Assembly (NCBI GenBank): GCA_903813345.2
Contig: CAIIXF020000011.1
Span: 1,698,571-1,762,570, forward strand
Direction of reading: 5' to 3'
Origin: Owenia fusiformis
Lineage: Eukaryota; Annelida; Polychaeta; Sabellida; Oweniidae
Length of the DNA stretch: 64,000 nucleotides
Made by a program: the position numbers and the translations under genes
Shown here: piece by piece, positions 1 to 14,900 of the stretch
Numbering within the stretch: position 1 is the first letter of the stretch
Layout: each line of letters starts with the position of its first letter
Notes under the pieces: generated by a model
Told to the model about the DNA's origin: nothing
Seen by the model: only the letters and a program-made list of their open reading frames with translations
Database searches by the model: none

Positions 1-241
1 GTTGTGTGTTTTTTTTCAAAACTAGGAGCAGCGGTATAAAAAGATAATACCATTGCGTATGTGTCTACCCATCAATATATATCATACACGGGAAGGTTAA
101 ACTACTTCTTTTGAAAGGATCAAGCTGTGTATTTGTGCAATAATGGTATATTTAAATTAAGATAAACAATATATTTGTGTTTTTAACAGAATCGTCACTG
201 GCCCATAGTACACCACTTCGATTCATTGCTTTTCTCACCAA

Positions 242-3200
242 TTAACAGTAGTTCGAGCGAAGAATTCGGTTCGGGGTTTTTTGAAGATTTCCCAGGATTT
301 TTCCAGTCCAAGCCCTATTTAAGAGAATGAAAAGTCAATAAATATGGTTAAATGTATGAAATCACCTCTGTATAAAGACGTCCGGCACCTAAGGTTTATC
401 TAAACACTTACATTAGCAGGGGTTAATTATCTACGGTTTATCTACATTAAGATAGACAGTCACTTGTGCCACTATCCGGTTGTACAAAATTATGGCTACA
501 AAGCGAGTGAAATTGAGGACAGACCCTTGTAAGGTACCGTAATTCACGTTTTTGTAACAGCCCGAGTGCAGTTTCAAATACAAAGCAAAACTTACCCGGA
601 TTTCAAATAGTTCTCAACCTGGGATACTGTTGCTGTTGGGTAAATACTGTAAAAACACGCTGCTACTCCAGCCTATATAAAGATTTCCAATAAAGTGTGT
701 AAAATAAGTCAACTTTAAAATATATGTACACTTTATTCGGACAAAGATTATTTTTTATTTTCAGCTTTATACTGTACTAGAGTATACATATCATAAAGTA
801 TTCTAGAATTTTGTTTTTTAATAATTTCCTGAAATGTGAAATAAGCGTGTGATATCATAATACAGAGTCTGTTACACTGCTTCAAAGGCAAGCAGTTGAA
901 CCTGAAATATAAAAAATCTATAGACCATTGTGCCATTATATATAGAAAAATATATTCATATTGCACACGAATGACATTTGTATATTTCAGATTATTTAGT
1001 GTTTAGTGCAATAAGCCTGTGCCCTCTTGTAATTTGAGGTCTGTCCGCCATGTTATCTTTTTGAGAATTAACATGGTAGAGAAGCATCAAAATATAAGAG
1101 GTAACAGACTTTATGAGCCAATTTACAAGCAATCCATGGCATATACAAATGTCATTCATGTGCAATATAAATATATTTTCTATATATTATTGCACAATAT
1201 TATTTAGATTTCTTATATTTCAGGTTAAACTGCTTTCCTTTGATGCAATGTAACAGACTTTACAGGCTTATTTCAACTGTATCGCTTAGTTAAAGAGGAT
1301 TGGCTCCCAGGATCGAAACTCGATATTTTCCAGCAATGAAAACGTCAAAAGTCGTGTCGTTATTTTCTGAAATTATAACCGACTTCAACACATATTAATG
1401 GCCATATTAATATACACTATTACTACATTATTTGGTGAACCTATGCCAGAAGGTGTATTTTATGACATATATCTTAAATTGCAGACAATAGATGTACAAG
1501 TATATGCCATTTTGTAGGTATTTCTGTCGTGAATTCAAGTTATCTATATTATTTATCCTCCAAACATTAAAATATCATCTAAAATATAAAATATCAAAAT
1601 TATGTTTAGATTATTATTTTTAGAAATGAAATTACTTAATAGGAGCAATTAAATGATCTTTATTTAATTTTTAATCATTTCAATTGTCTTTGTAAAACTT
1701 TATTAAACATGTGTTGGACGATACAAAATGACTTTAAATGATGTGAAATATAAACGTACAGTCGAAAGTTAGTTGTATTCGTCTGTTTATGTTTATATTT
1801 AAATTACATCAAAGTATGCGTCATTGCCAAATCAGGAAACAATATATTTTCGTTTATCGTTCAATAAGTCTGGTTTAATTTCGTATCAGATATTATTTAT
1901 CACATTTGTGAGTGTCAAACAAACAATATACACGTTTCCTTGGATATAAGTATTGAATTATAAAAATAAAATTGTAAAAAGGGTCAACGTTAAAATTATT
2001 AGCCGCAAATTATTTTTCGTCTCCAACCCTCTGAATTTTCATGTTCGCCCCGGGTGTTGTTTAGCATGCCCCCCACCCCCGCGGTTACCAAAAACTTGCT
2101 CCGGAAATGTTGCTCATATTGCATGTGAAATGTGCAATTGATGCAATCATTTTTATTGGAATCGATATAAAAGTATTTCAACACTTACAATGGCCAATTG
2201 ATGTGCAAGCAACATTTATCATTTCGGGTAAAGGCCAAACATTCATCACAGGGAACGACAAACAGCATTCAAAATATGATATTATGAAAAAAAAACACAG
2301 CGTGCAGTGGGTAATGAGGGAATGAGAAGCATCATCAAAAGTAAGTTGTATGCTTATGTGTCGGTCATGGAAATAAAAAGAGAGCATAGCATGTTGAATA
2401 GAAATGTAAAGGTTACATGCATCACTATTCCCGCAAAGTTATAACATGATCATCTGAAAAACGGAGTGAAATATGTTAATTTTTCATTTCTTTGAAAATT
2501 GCTCAGGTTACGAAATGTCAATATAGTTCCAATGATGCCGATTGCGAACTTATAAAGTATAATGTGTTTCCTTTGCAATTCAAGGAAAAATCATCGCCAT
2601 ATAAATATTTTATAATTTTCGAATTTTGTATTTTTGAAATATCTATCGTATATTGGCCCATCAATTTTGCACTCTGGGAGCCAATCCTCCTTGGTTTACT
2701 TGCCATGATTGCTATTACTAAATTTTATACGAGACTGTATGTTACGTGAGCATTATTTTGTATAGCGATTGCGCTAATGAAAGTACAGTGTATACACACA
2801 CAAAAATAGATATATCAAATCTCACATTGTGAACGGAAAGATCTTACTACTTACCACGTGAGGGGCGGCAAAGGATGTCCCTGAAAACGAATAACCTATA
2901 TGGAATATACCGTTTGTATATTTTATGCATATTTCAAAGTTTTAAGCTACAATTGCTTGTTAGATATTTAATCATCGCTTAAATTGAAGTTAATATTATC
3001 TAAAATGGAAATTAATATTCCAAAATTATTACACAACATCGCTTTAATATAGATGAATATTTTAGTGCGTTGTTACAAAACTAAAAATTAGTGCGCGAAA
3101 CTTACCTTTATATGTTCCGTAGCAAGAATTACATTTATTCGAAGAACTTCGAATATTCTCACCCTAAAATGCACATATTTACAACACAAGAAGAATTATA

Positions 3201-6200
3201 TTTATATCACAGATCCTCCAAAACATAGTAATTTTTTAACAAAATATTATACATGTATGTTGGTGATTCCACTCTGGGTTGATTCATTGACAATGGATAT
3301 TACGATCAATAATATATACATATAGTAAGTTTATCATTATTGTATAATAATTTAACTATTGTATCAAATAACATCCCATTATTATCTGCGATTCAGCTGC
3401 TTATTATAGTCTACGTAGTACTATATAAAACTGGATTAATACCAGGTATGCGCAACTTTATTATAGATATGCAACCTTCGGTATATATAACAAAATCAAA
3501 TATTAACATCCCAAAAGACTACGTCAATGATATAGTTCATTAGAAGAAACGTTAATTATAAGACTTATATTATACTTACAGGGCCTGCACAGTCAACCAC
3601 TCGACCGTAGTTTGAAAATGAACTGAGGTAATCATTCGAGTTTACACTAGCAACGGTGAATCTAAACATATAATCAATTCAAAGTTATCTGACAAATATG
3701 GACATTTTGCACGTTGAGAATGAAATTTGGGCTAGAATTTTGGTAACGATAGTACAATGACGTCATTTGAAGAGCATTATACAAATATTGGATGATCAGG
3801 AGCTGGTTATGGAAGAATACAATTGTTTTCAAGGATAGGTATTCTGGCCATATCGAGCTCCTGATCATTGAATATTTGTTTTATTATGTGCCTTATATCA
3901 ATCTTGTGTGTGCTACGATGTACTTACATTCTTTAGTTTTTTCCAAAATCTCTAACGACTTCTGTCTAGCTATTCACAGAACGGAAAATCGCTGTCTTGT
4001 CCCAGGATTTAATTTACATTTATTTCAGGTGTTCTTGCAGAATTATTCGTAATGTTTGAATGATAAGGCCCGCCACTATGACATCGGGATAAATTAATCT
4101 CCTGATACTTCTGATTTAGAAAGATTATGACTAAATGAAAATATTCAGTCGACGAGAGTCGACGATAAACACTGATACTGTCATGCCTCAATGGCAGTTA
4201 GGACAGCATGACGTAATGGCAACATATTCCAGACAGTTGTAACTCTTTGAGAGTACTTTCTAACAACAAAATAATAAACAGAAGAAGTTTCTTCTTTAAG
4301 TAAGAGTCGGAGGATAGAATATGAATTGAACTACTAAAAAACTTTTTTTAGTTAATGTTTTAACTATATAAAATGCATTTAAAACTGTCAAACATCCTAA
4401 TCTTTATTTAGCATCTTATTACAATGGCGTCTAAAATACCAGGCATCTTACTGCGCAAAACGTACGCCTTGACAGAAAAAATGCTGCAAGGGATGATATG
4501 TCGGGTGCCCCCCTCCAAATAAAAGTGACAAGTATTTTGTCATCTGCATTAGATTAGCCGAATAATTTTATATTTTTTTATCATGGAATTAGAGGGTAAC
4601 ATTAGAATATAAAGGATCGTTGCTATGAAGGAGGAGGAAAAGTATCCCAACATGTTTCGGACTGTTATATGTTGGATTTTGTCTATTTTCTGAGGATTTA
4701 AACAGGTGCATATATTAGGCCAATGCATAATCCCAAGGAAAAGCACCCATAGAGATGATAAAATAATTTCGACTTCGAGACAGGGGAGATGCAAACAACC
4801 CACCCACTTGTTTTTTCTGAAATGTTGTCCTGATTTTCAACCCCTTCCACCAATACTTTTTTAATTTTTGTTGCATCAATATGTTGCGTTTTAAGATACA
4901 GTTAGCCCTTTAAAGGTTTAAGTGATTCCTATTCGATAAAGTGGAAAACAGTATTCCCCATGTTATTTTCCCATAGGGGAAACTCATGCGATCCATTGCT
5001 TTCAGTTGATTTTGGTCACCCAAGGTGGATATTTTTGAAACCCCCGAAGGAATTACTTATTCCTTTAAACACTTACCATGTTTTAATAAATAGGCGATAA
5101 TAATGTTACCACTGATCATTCCATGCGTACTGACTATTATCATAGAATAAAATTAATATGATTCAAAAGTGTGTCTACTTACGCCGAAGGTTCACCGGCA
5201 GGTGATGCTCGTGACGCGTCTCGGTTGTCATTACCGGCTGCAACACTTACAAATATACCCTAGAAGTAAACAATATTGTCTTAACGTTCTTTCGACATTC
5301 CTGTGCTCCCAAACTGATTTCAAACTTACATAGCTTTAACTATTTTCATAAGAACCCCCCCCCCCTTAATATTGACATTATATCGCCCTGATTTACTCAC
5401 CTAATTTCACTTTCATTACTAAATTTATATCCTAAGGGTACATGCATGGGGTTTTCAAGAGAAAGTCCAAGTGAAAAGTCCAAGAGCCAATGTTACAAAT
5501 GGAATAATATCTCATCTTAAGTGCAGCCTTGACTGTGTTGAAGGAATAAATTATGAAAATATTAGTCCAATTGTTTATCAAACTTAAGTTTTTTTTAAAT
5601 AAAATTACATTATCGACTGCATCTTTTACTGCCAAATCCAATTTGTCAAATTTCGGACCCCCAAGCGACAGACTATAAGTACAAACATGTAAAATATAAT
5701 ACTTGGTTCTGTTACATATGTTGAGCCTTTCTATTTGGCACTTGTGTGACAATACAAAAAAAGAAAAAAAATCTATCTCAATAAAAAAGAAACGAGCATG
5801 TTTTGCATTGATTTTCAAGAAATGTATACCCTAAAGCTAAGTTCACACCAACGGCGCTTTGATGGCGCTTTAATGCGACGTGCAGAGCCGCTTGTGGCTT
5901 TGCACCCCGCATTAAAGCGCTATCAAAGCGCCGTTGGTGTGAACTTAGCTTTAAGAGCAATATAATGCTGTCTGTTGTTGAAATTATTAAAGCTACAGAA
6001 CAAAACTTCGATGAGAATTTAACATGCAAAATATGAAAAAGGGACTTTATTATACACCCAATATGTAACACTAATCCTGATTGGTCAATACCTACTCACG
6101 TGTTCCGAAATAGATTTACTATATTCTTTCGAAAGTTGTATTCCATAAATGTAAGAAGCGGGAATATTCATTTGAACTATTGCCCGCTGACGTCACGATT

Positions 6201-9200
6201 GCACCTTCTATTACCCTTTGGAAAGATTTTTCTGTTTTTCGCTGCGCATCACGGAAAACAGAAAAATGTAGGATGAGCACAAACACAAATCAACTCCGTT
6301 CACCATGAGAGACGTGCGTGAAGGTAAGATCACACCAACGGCGCTTTGATGGCGCTTTAATACAGAAATAAAGCTCTTTTAAGCGCTATCAAAGCTCCGT
6401 TGGTGTGAATTTAGCTTGAACGATACAAAATAAGCAACTTTGATAAAGTTCCCTAAGCTCAATACAGTACGTCTGTGTAATATCAAGTGTTATGATAATC
6501 TATTTCGCGTGTTAAACGCGATTGAATTTGTCAAGTGAGAGTCTCAGAAATTTCTTAGGCAAATATTTCTGTTGAGCATATGATGACGTCAGAGCTTATA
6601 ATGCTAACAATAGACCCGGGGAGGGGGCTTTTTAAGCATTCTGGTCTTCGCAGAGGAGACGGGACAAGAGTCAGTATAGGGTATATAATAAAACAAATAG
6701 TGACTGCCTAATTTCGACCAATAGTGTAAATGATTTTTTCTTGGGAATATCCTCTAAAATGTACCATTCCCTCAGTCTGCGGCTTCGGGAATAGTATATT
6801 TTAGAGGATATTCCCCCGGGGAAATAATTTACACTATTGCCCTCAATGGCAGTCATTATTTGTATAATGTTCCACATACATGTGCATAAATGTATTTTGG
6901 CTTTTATGCTCAAGTATGCCTGTCATTAGCAGGGGAAAATATTATCAGACTCAATCTCTATACATTGAAATATATGAGCTTTTTTCTCTCAAAATTACAA
7001 ATATACAAAATTAGTGCATAAACATTTTGGAATTATTTATATTACAATGGCATATGCTAAAATTATTTTAAGCTTTTTAGAGGTTTTAATACGTTTTGGC
7101 TATGGTCTGTCATTATACAAGTATAAACAATGTTTTTGCTTGATCTCTGGTGATGATAGGAATAAATCCGATTGAATAGGAAAACAAACTAATATGTTTG
7201 CAATCATAAATTTTCCTAATATTTTTTGTTAGATCTGCTCTCCAATCTTTGAAAAATAAACAAAAGCGAAATACCTCACTAATCAGACACTGACACTTAG
7301 GAACATTACAATGCATTTTTACATAATGAAAATCCATTGTATTGCATATCTCTTAAGATTCACGGTCTGTTGCATATAAAATGAATGAAAATTCGAATGA
7401 AAACGTTTATGTTTTCTAACCCATTACGATGATAGACATGTTTCGACATGAAAGATGTACGTTTTTCAGAATTTTTTTAAAAGACTATTGAAACATGTTG
7501 ATGCATTGTTCAAATGTTGATGCGCTAAGTGCTACGGATTTTTCATATTATGAATTCATGCAAGGACTATTCATTGAGACTCTAGTTATGAATCTTCATG
7601 CTATGTATCATTTGAAAGTTAATATGAGGTAAAATTATTCTTCTAAAAATGATAATATATGATAATAATATATGAAGTGAGATATTGCTAAAGCTAAGTT
7701 CACACCAACGGCGCTTTGATGACGCTTTAAAGCGGCGTGCAAAGCGCCGTTGGTGTGAACTTAGCTTAAGCTATTGGATAATTATTGTTGAACATACTTG
7801 ATAACCGAAGGCCTATTTCTAGTCCCTTTCATCACAATGGCTTTGTTAATCGCTGCTATAACATCACTATAAAAATAAGAGACAATTATAGCATGACATT
7901 TAATATGAATTGAATAGATATATGGAACAAATATTGACATTAAAACGATGTAAAAATTATTTTATTGAGATGACATTTAAAGCTATCTCCTGATAATATT
8001 GATACAAATCATTTATAAATACCATATTCTGTTCCGATGGCATATTTAAGTTTTAAATTACTTATGAGAAACGGTGTACACTTTGACTGCGTTGTTAGAC
8101 TGCGGGTGGGCGAGTGCATTGCATAATATATGATAAGCATTCTTCCCAGTATCACAAAAAAGAACAATGAGCCAATGCGTTGCAAATTACACGCTCACAC
8201 GTTTTCAACAAAAGTTCACCTTAAACCGCTTATCACGCTGTTGCAACCGTATCGATTGTTCACTTGTGTCAACCGCGCTGGGTTGTTGCTAGTGAACCAC
8301 AGGAGTTCGATTGCAATACACCGTGATTTCTTTCAAAAAAATGTTGTGAGTGATAGTGCGCTTGAATGAGATTTTGTTGTTGAAAACACATGAGCATGCA
8401 ATGAGCATTGCAGGGCTTATTGTTCTTTTTAGTGATACTAGGTAATTTACTTGCACCGTGGGCATACAAAACCACAGTATTTATTTAGACATACAATTGT
8501 TTATAAATGTGTCTCAGCCAATCAACTTAGGACATTTCAATGCGTTTAGTGATCTATTTATCTGTATATGCATAAACATAAATTTCCCGTGCTATTCTAA
8601 TTTCGCAATGTACTAATGCCTGGGTCACATTTGCTCTGATCCATCAGCCGGCGGCCGGCCCATTGAGTGTTTTGTTCAATATTGTAATGTATGTTCAATT
8701 ATAAGATATTATTGAGTCAATTCATAGATGTCGCTCATAAGTTGAATCTTGGGGAAAAAGCACATGTGTGCCATATGAGGCAAAATATAGATACCACCAT
8801 TGATTTAGACTGAAATGATGTCTGTGTTTGTTATTGACAAAACTTGTATATATTAGGCCTCCAAACTTAACAAATATTGTACTCAATTTTGAACAAAATA
8901 CTCAATCGGCCGGGTGCCGTAGTGAAAATCGTAGCAATTGTGACCAAGGCATTGGAGAGAGTACTATTCTTAAAAAGGGGCGATGGCGTATTATTAATAA
9001 GGTAATTTCAGTCAATACAATGATTTTGAACTAAGTGTTTTCATTTTTTGTAACCTTCAGCATCAAAACAATTAATTTACTTTCCGAAGATATTTTGATA
9101 AATAAAACCTTCCAAATAGTTTCCAATTGAATACCAATTGTAACTCAACACCCCTTTATAAATGAATTTCTAAAACATTAACCAGTCCAGCTTAATGCTC

Positions 9201-11917
9201 TGTCGCGCCCTCTACTGAAACAAATAATACGGTCATTATCTTTGAAAGAAAACTATCTTACAGATGTAAATGGTGATCTTGGAGTTGTGCTATAAGCACC
9301 GATGCTTTTAAATTTCCAATTTAAAATAATACAGGATTCGTTATTCCTCTAATCAATTACCCCAAAGACATAAAAATCAAAATACTTCGAGCTCAGATTG
9401 CGAATCAAATATGATCGAATAACATATATTGGTACAAGATATATAAAAAACAAAAAAAAAAACAAATAAAGAACATTATATACATAAAAAATTGGTTCAA
9501 TGGCGTGTGCAGTATTAAGTTTTGAGTCTCACCCGGATGTTCCAGAGCCATCCGCACGCAATACTTTAAATGCGATAATAGTCCCCTTTTTGCATACACC
9601 AGCGTTTGTTCCTGCAACGATCCCTACAATAAGATACACTTCTAAAGTTTTTGCCTAAAGTGGAATCAAGTACACCCCAGCAACTAAATTCATTCCGTGA
9701 ACCGGCTTTGCACGCCGCTTTAAGGTGCTATGGAAGTTAACAGGAAATGACAAAACAGGAAGTGACATTTGCATTTTTTAGACATTTTTTGAACAAAGAT
9801 AACAGAGTTCTGCTTTGACCTCCAGTCAATTCAACTAGTTCCAAATACCATTTACAGGTCAAGGATCACAATGTTTATGGTCAGAATGACCCTAAACATG
9901 ATGAAATAACCTTTTCATCCCTATGAAAATGTGACTGAAAAATAGCTAGGAGTAGTAAGAGGGTAGGAAAGGATACTGAACAGAATCTTTTGAATTTTTC
10001 ATAAAATGTGCCCAATATATTGGTCTAAATGATACAATCTTTGAAAATTTGATATCATTTATGGAAAAAGAAACAAAATAAAAAAACTGATTTGAAAAGC
10101 GATTTATTTTCCTTTTTATCACTGCCATTTTTGTTTAAGACAATTTTCTAAAATTTCAAAGATTGTAACAGTTAGAGCATTACATTGGGCAAATTTTCTG
10201 AAAAATTCAAAAGATTCTGTTCAGTGACCTTCCCTAGCTCCTACTTTTAGCTCTTTTTCAGTCACACTTTCAAAGGGCTAAAAAGGTTATTTCATCATGT
10301 TTAGGGTCATTCTGACCCTGCACATTGTGACCCTGGACCTGTAAATGGTATTTGGAACTAATTGAATTGACTGGAGGTCAAAATAGAACTCTGTTATCTT
10401 TGTTCAAAAAATGTCTAAAAATGCAAAAAAATTATCACTTCCTGTTTTGTCATTTCCTGTTAACTTCCATAGCACCTTAAAGCGCCAACAAAGCGTCGTT
10501 GGTGTGAACTTAGCTTTAGGCTTTGAAAAGGGGTGGAAATCACTTTGATAGCTATATACAACCTTTAAACATAAACAGAATTTAATACGATGTGTAAGAG
10601 GAACGCGTGTCAAATTCCCTGCTCTCTCCGGAATGTTAGCCTCGCCCAAGCCTTTGGATTACCTGATACGATTGTTCCATGACTGTGGTCATCATTGGGA
10701 GGGTTATTCTCATCCACAAAATTATAGCCCTGAAATCAATTTTAAATTGAGAAAGCCAAACAAACACTCGTACTGAAATTGTTCAGTTAAAATCATGGTA
10801 ATATTGATACCAAAGGTCCATGTGCAGTATGGCAAGTGATTTTTTAAAAACTTTATCGCATTTCAATACTCATGCCCTTTGCAGAAGTTATCAATATAGA
10901 GTAGAAAAAACTTTTGATAGACATAAATTCAGAAAAACATGATCCTCTTTTTTTCAGAAAATAAGCCTTACATTATTAAAAAAAGTGACAAGGTGGGGTT
11001 CTAATCCATAATTTTTCAAAGAGTTGAATTGATATTTTATTATCAAGGGGACTTCACTTTAAATAAAGTATATTGTTTTACCGTAATAATTCTAGTTTTC
11101 TGATTCAGACCGCTAATATTTATCATTTACGCATTGTTGTGAAAATATCAAAAGGACATACAGATACCAGATAAAAAAAATTCGGAAAAACAATGGATAT
11201 TAGGAAATCTCTGGCACTCAGATAATTTTGGATTGACCGAGATGGTTTCGATCTATGTTTGCATAATAAACACTATTTTAAGGGAAATATAACGATGTTT
11301 TTGAAATTAACATTTAAAGTCAAGCGTTCAAAACATATCTCCCGTCTATACGTTTATACTCACGGCAGTTGTATCTATTTGTCCTGCTGCAAATTCAATA
11401 TGGCTCGAATATATTCCTCTGGAAATAATAGATTTGTTGATTAAGATCAAATCATTTTCAGAACTGACTTGTTATCAACTCAGCTTGGTACGTGTAAAAC
11501 AGACATAAATAAATAATCATCAGTTTGTTAAAAAACATGCATTTATGTGCAACAATTTTTGATTGGCTTTAATAACGTAAACATATTTGCAAGCATAATG
11601 ATTATGGTCTGAGGTCCAAAATCTTAATTGAAGCAAATATCAATAAACTTACGTATCTATTACATACGTATCTACCCCATTTCCCTCTCCTACAAATATT
11701 TAAAAAATGCGACATCATTGTATAATAGTATATAATATATGAAAATGTACTGCTTAATGTTATTTTACAAAACACATCTCATAGTAATAAGCACAACATA
11801 CTACTAATTATAACACTACTCTGTGACTATACTTCTCTCCGACATGACAATCATGTCACTTATATTAACCCCCTCCCCCAACACACACACGCACGCACGC
11901 ACGCACGCACACACGTT

Positions 11918-11949
<32 letters not shown>

Positions 11950-14900
11950 CACACACACACTTGCAGGGTACTGAAGTCATTCTTTAACATAGCAAACTTA
12001 CCGAATACCGAAAATTGGTTGTCTAGTGGGATCGGATTAGGTTGGTTTATTCTATCCAAGCCCTGAAACAAGAAAACTATTACTCAATTCTGATCACATA
12101 TATTTATTTATTTATTTATTTAACTCGACACCCTCATTGCCAATGATATAATAAGTATGTTTTTGAGAAAATCACATATTACCCATCTTGGTGTGGATGT
12201 TAGCTATGTATTGAAATCCTGGCAGTCTCTCAACTTTATATTGTAATTTGTTAAAATGATGAACAGGAATTACCCAGTAATTGCCTGACAGAATGTAATG
12301 TTCGATGAATGGGCTACTGCAGGTTGGTGGAGTGGTAGTTGTTTTTCCTTTCCTTTTGCCTTTGCCTACAGCATAGACGGGCGTATCCTGTACAATCTCT
12401 CTGACCTCTGGATCGCTAACTAGCATGCATAATGTACTAAAATAGAATACAGAAAATATAAAATCAAAGGAAGCCGGTGTTCCTCAAAGTCCCCGAGATT
12501 CAACATTCTCATGAAGATCCCGCTAAGTTGTTTTACTAGCTAACTGATAAACGATATACTCAGGGAATCAAGCGACATTTCTTTTTTAGCAGAACTGGGA
12601 TGGTATAACTCTACTACTTATAATCCACAATCCGACTCCCCCACTCTCAATTTTTCAACATTTCTTTTTTGTTTTTTTGTGCCTCCTTTGGCGCAAAAAC
12701 AGAGGGGCAAAGTCTTGATAGTTGGATCTTAAAATTCATATAATATATCGATTGTAACCTTTCTTATACTTTAACAATATAACCAGATGATTATTGCATT
12801 TAGCATTTTCAATTATCTCTCCAATATGACTCAATCCATGAAAATATAGCCACTTTTGACAATGTTATGATTTCTAAATCTAGAAAACAGTTGCAAAGTT
12901 GCAAACGCATTCTCTTCACGAATTTGAGAGAAAAACATTTGTCTTCAAAAACTACTCATTGAATACATTGCATTGCATATTCCTGAGTGTTTATGCACAC
13001 TATGGTAACATAATTATGACGATAGCTTCTTCCAAGTTTAGATATAGTTTTTAATTCTCCTCTTCCCCAAATTTTCAAAGTCACTGATTTAATGTTTATG
13101 CCGTTGCTAGGTGGTTGCTAGGCAAAATCATGGACCAAAATTGTATTGAAATAATACCAAGTCAGGCATTTATTTATTTTCTTACTGATAACTGATTGGC
13201 ATTTTCTGTACATCTTACAATACGAATGCTTCAGACAAAAAACTTAAAATTGAAATTTTTGATTATTCAATTTCGCGTAACATTGATTTCAATAGGATTT
13301 TGAAAGAACCTAAGTTCAGTTATAGAAAATCGTTTACCTTGATTTAAGTTTCATTTGAAAGATAGCATATAGTTCCATTAGGAAGCGTAGTATTTTTGCA
13401 CCAAAAAATTATTTCGAAAGAAACTTAACATTTTATCTTAAAATGTAAAAAATGTACACCAACTAGGTCGCGTTAACTTCGATTTGTTGGCCAACTTTTT
13501 CAAATAATGCAATGTGTCTTATTTGCAAAGTCATAACCTCCTTGGACACTTACAAGGTGCCTTTCAAAAGGGTAAGCGCTTAGAAAACCACATATTCACA
13601 TTGAAAGGATTATGTAGTATGAGAAAGTCAAATAGGTTGAAAACGTATTTGTCATTTATTGATATCTCGAAGGCCTTTGATGTACTAGACAGGGATATGC
13701 TCTTCATAAAGCTTTGGGAACGAGGAATCCAGGGTAAACTTTGGAGAACGTTAAAACACCTTTACTCTAATGTCCATAGCAGTGTCCTGTTTGGTAATAT
13801 TTCTACTGATCAGTTTGAGTCCAACACAGGTGTTAGACAAGGGTGTATTCTCTCACCTACATTATTTTCAGTAGTTATGTTTGATTTGGAAGATACTTTA
13901 ATGTCCACAGGTCTTGGCATTCCATTTGAAGGGTCCCACATCCCCACATTATTATTCGCAGATGACATTGTTCTTTTAGCAAAAGATGAGAATGGATTAC
14001 ACAGCATCGACCCTCACTAAGCATTGTAATGTGAAACGAATTGAATATGGTTCAACAATATATAAGTCCATGATAGAACCTGCCTTACTTCACAGTTCCC
14101 CGATTTGGTCAGCTTTAACAAATGAAAGCAGGAAAACCCTTGAATCTATCCAATATAAGGTTGGGCAAGCAGTGTTTCAGCTAAGGGGCAAGCCAGCCAG
14201 TTCTGCATTTTTAGGTGACCTTGGTTGATTCCCAATTGACCTTCTTGCTGAAAACGTTCTATAGATTTCTTTAGGTACCTCAAATTTAAAATACCACCAT
14301 CATCCCTACCACACAAGATTCTAAATGCACTAATGATCCAATTTACTGAAAACAAAGAAGGCCCGTTGGAGTAAGTCTCAACCATTCATAAGTTATTAAG
14401 TGATAGAGGTCTTGATGATGTCATCTTTAGAAATGATGATGATTGGTATGCATCATACCTTAAGATTCGAAAATGTGAAAACGATGTAAAATTCCACTCT
14501 GAAGTTTCAAAATATAGTTCACTATCACTTTATTCCAGTTTCAAAAATCATCCATATCTAGAAAATTATCTGAAGAATGACTATGACTTTTACTGGTGCA
14601 AACTGAAGTTCATGGCCCGAGCTAACATTTTTGCATTAAAAACCAATTATGAATCTTGGCGCATGAGTGATGGATTTTGTTCATTCTGTGATGCAAAAAC
14701 GAAGGACACTGTTCAACACAGAATTTTGGAATGTATTCATTTTAATGTATAAGACAGAAATGTAATGAAATTATATTTCCTATTTTATCTCTGCAAGTTC
14801 AGAAAAGAAACTTGGTTTTATTTTAGGTGATGATGTATTTTTATTATGGGGGCATGATCATTTTAAAAATGTTGACAAGATTGTAAAAACATCTTTAAGT

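Noticed and set aside
748-966. Minus-strand frame tried as the protease's last exon
   Set aside because: The exons at 672-596 and 314-242 give the expected family sequence in phase; this one lies in an inverted repeat.
8130-8475. Frames of 79 and 68 codons on opposite strands
   Set aside because: They lie in a protease intron, lack domains and have similar text on both strands, reflecting a local inverted repeat.
11335-11386. Alternative acceptor CAGCAG for protease exon 6, giving DTRTNRYNC
   Set aside because: It destroys the invariant DTG motif. The acceptor at 11420-11419 restores DTGIYSSHIEF in frame.
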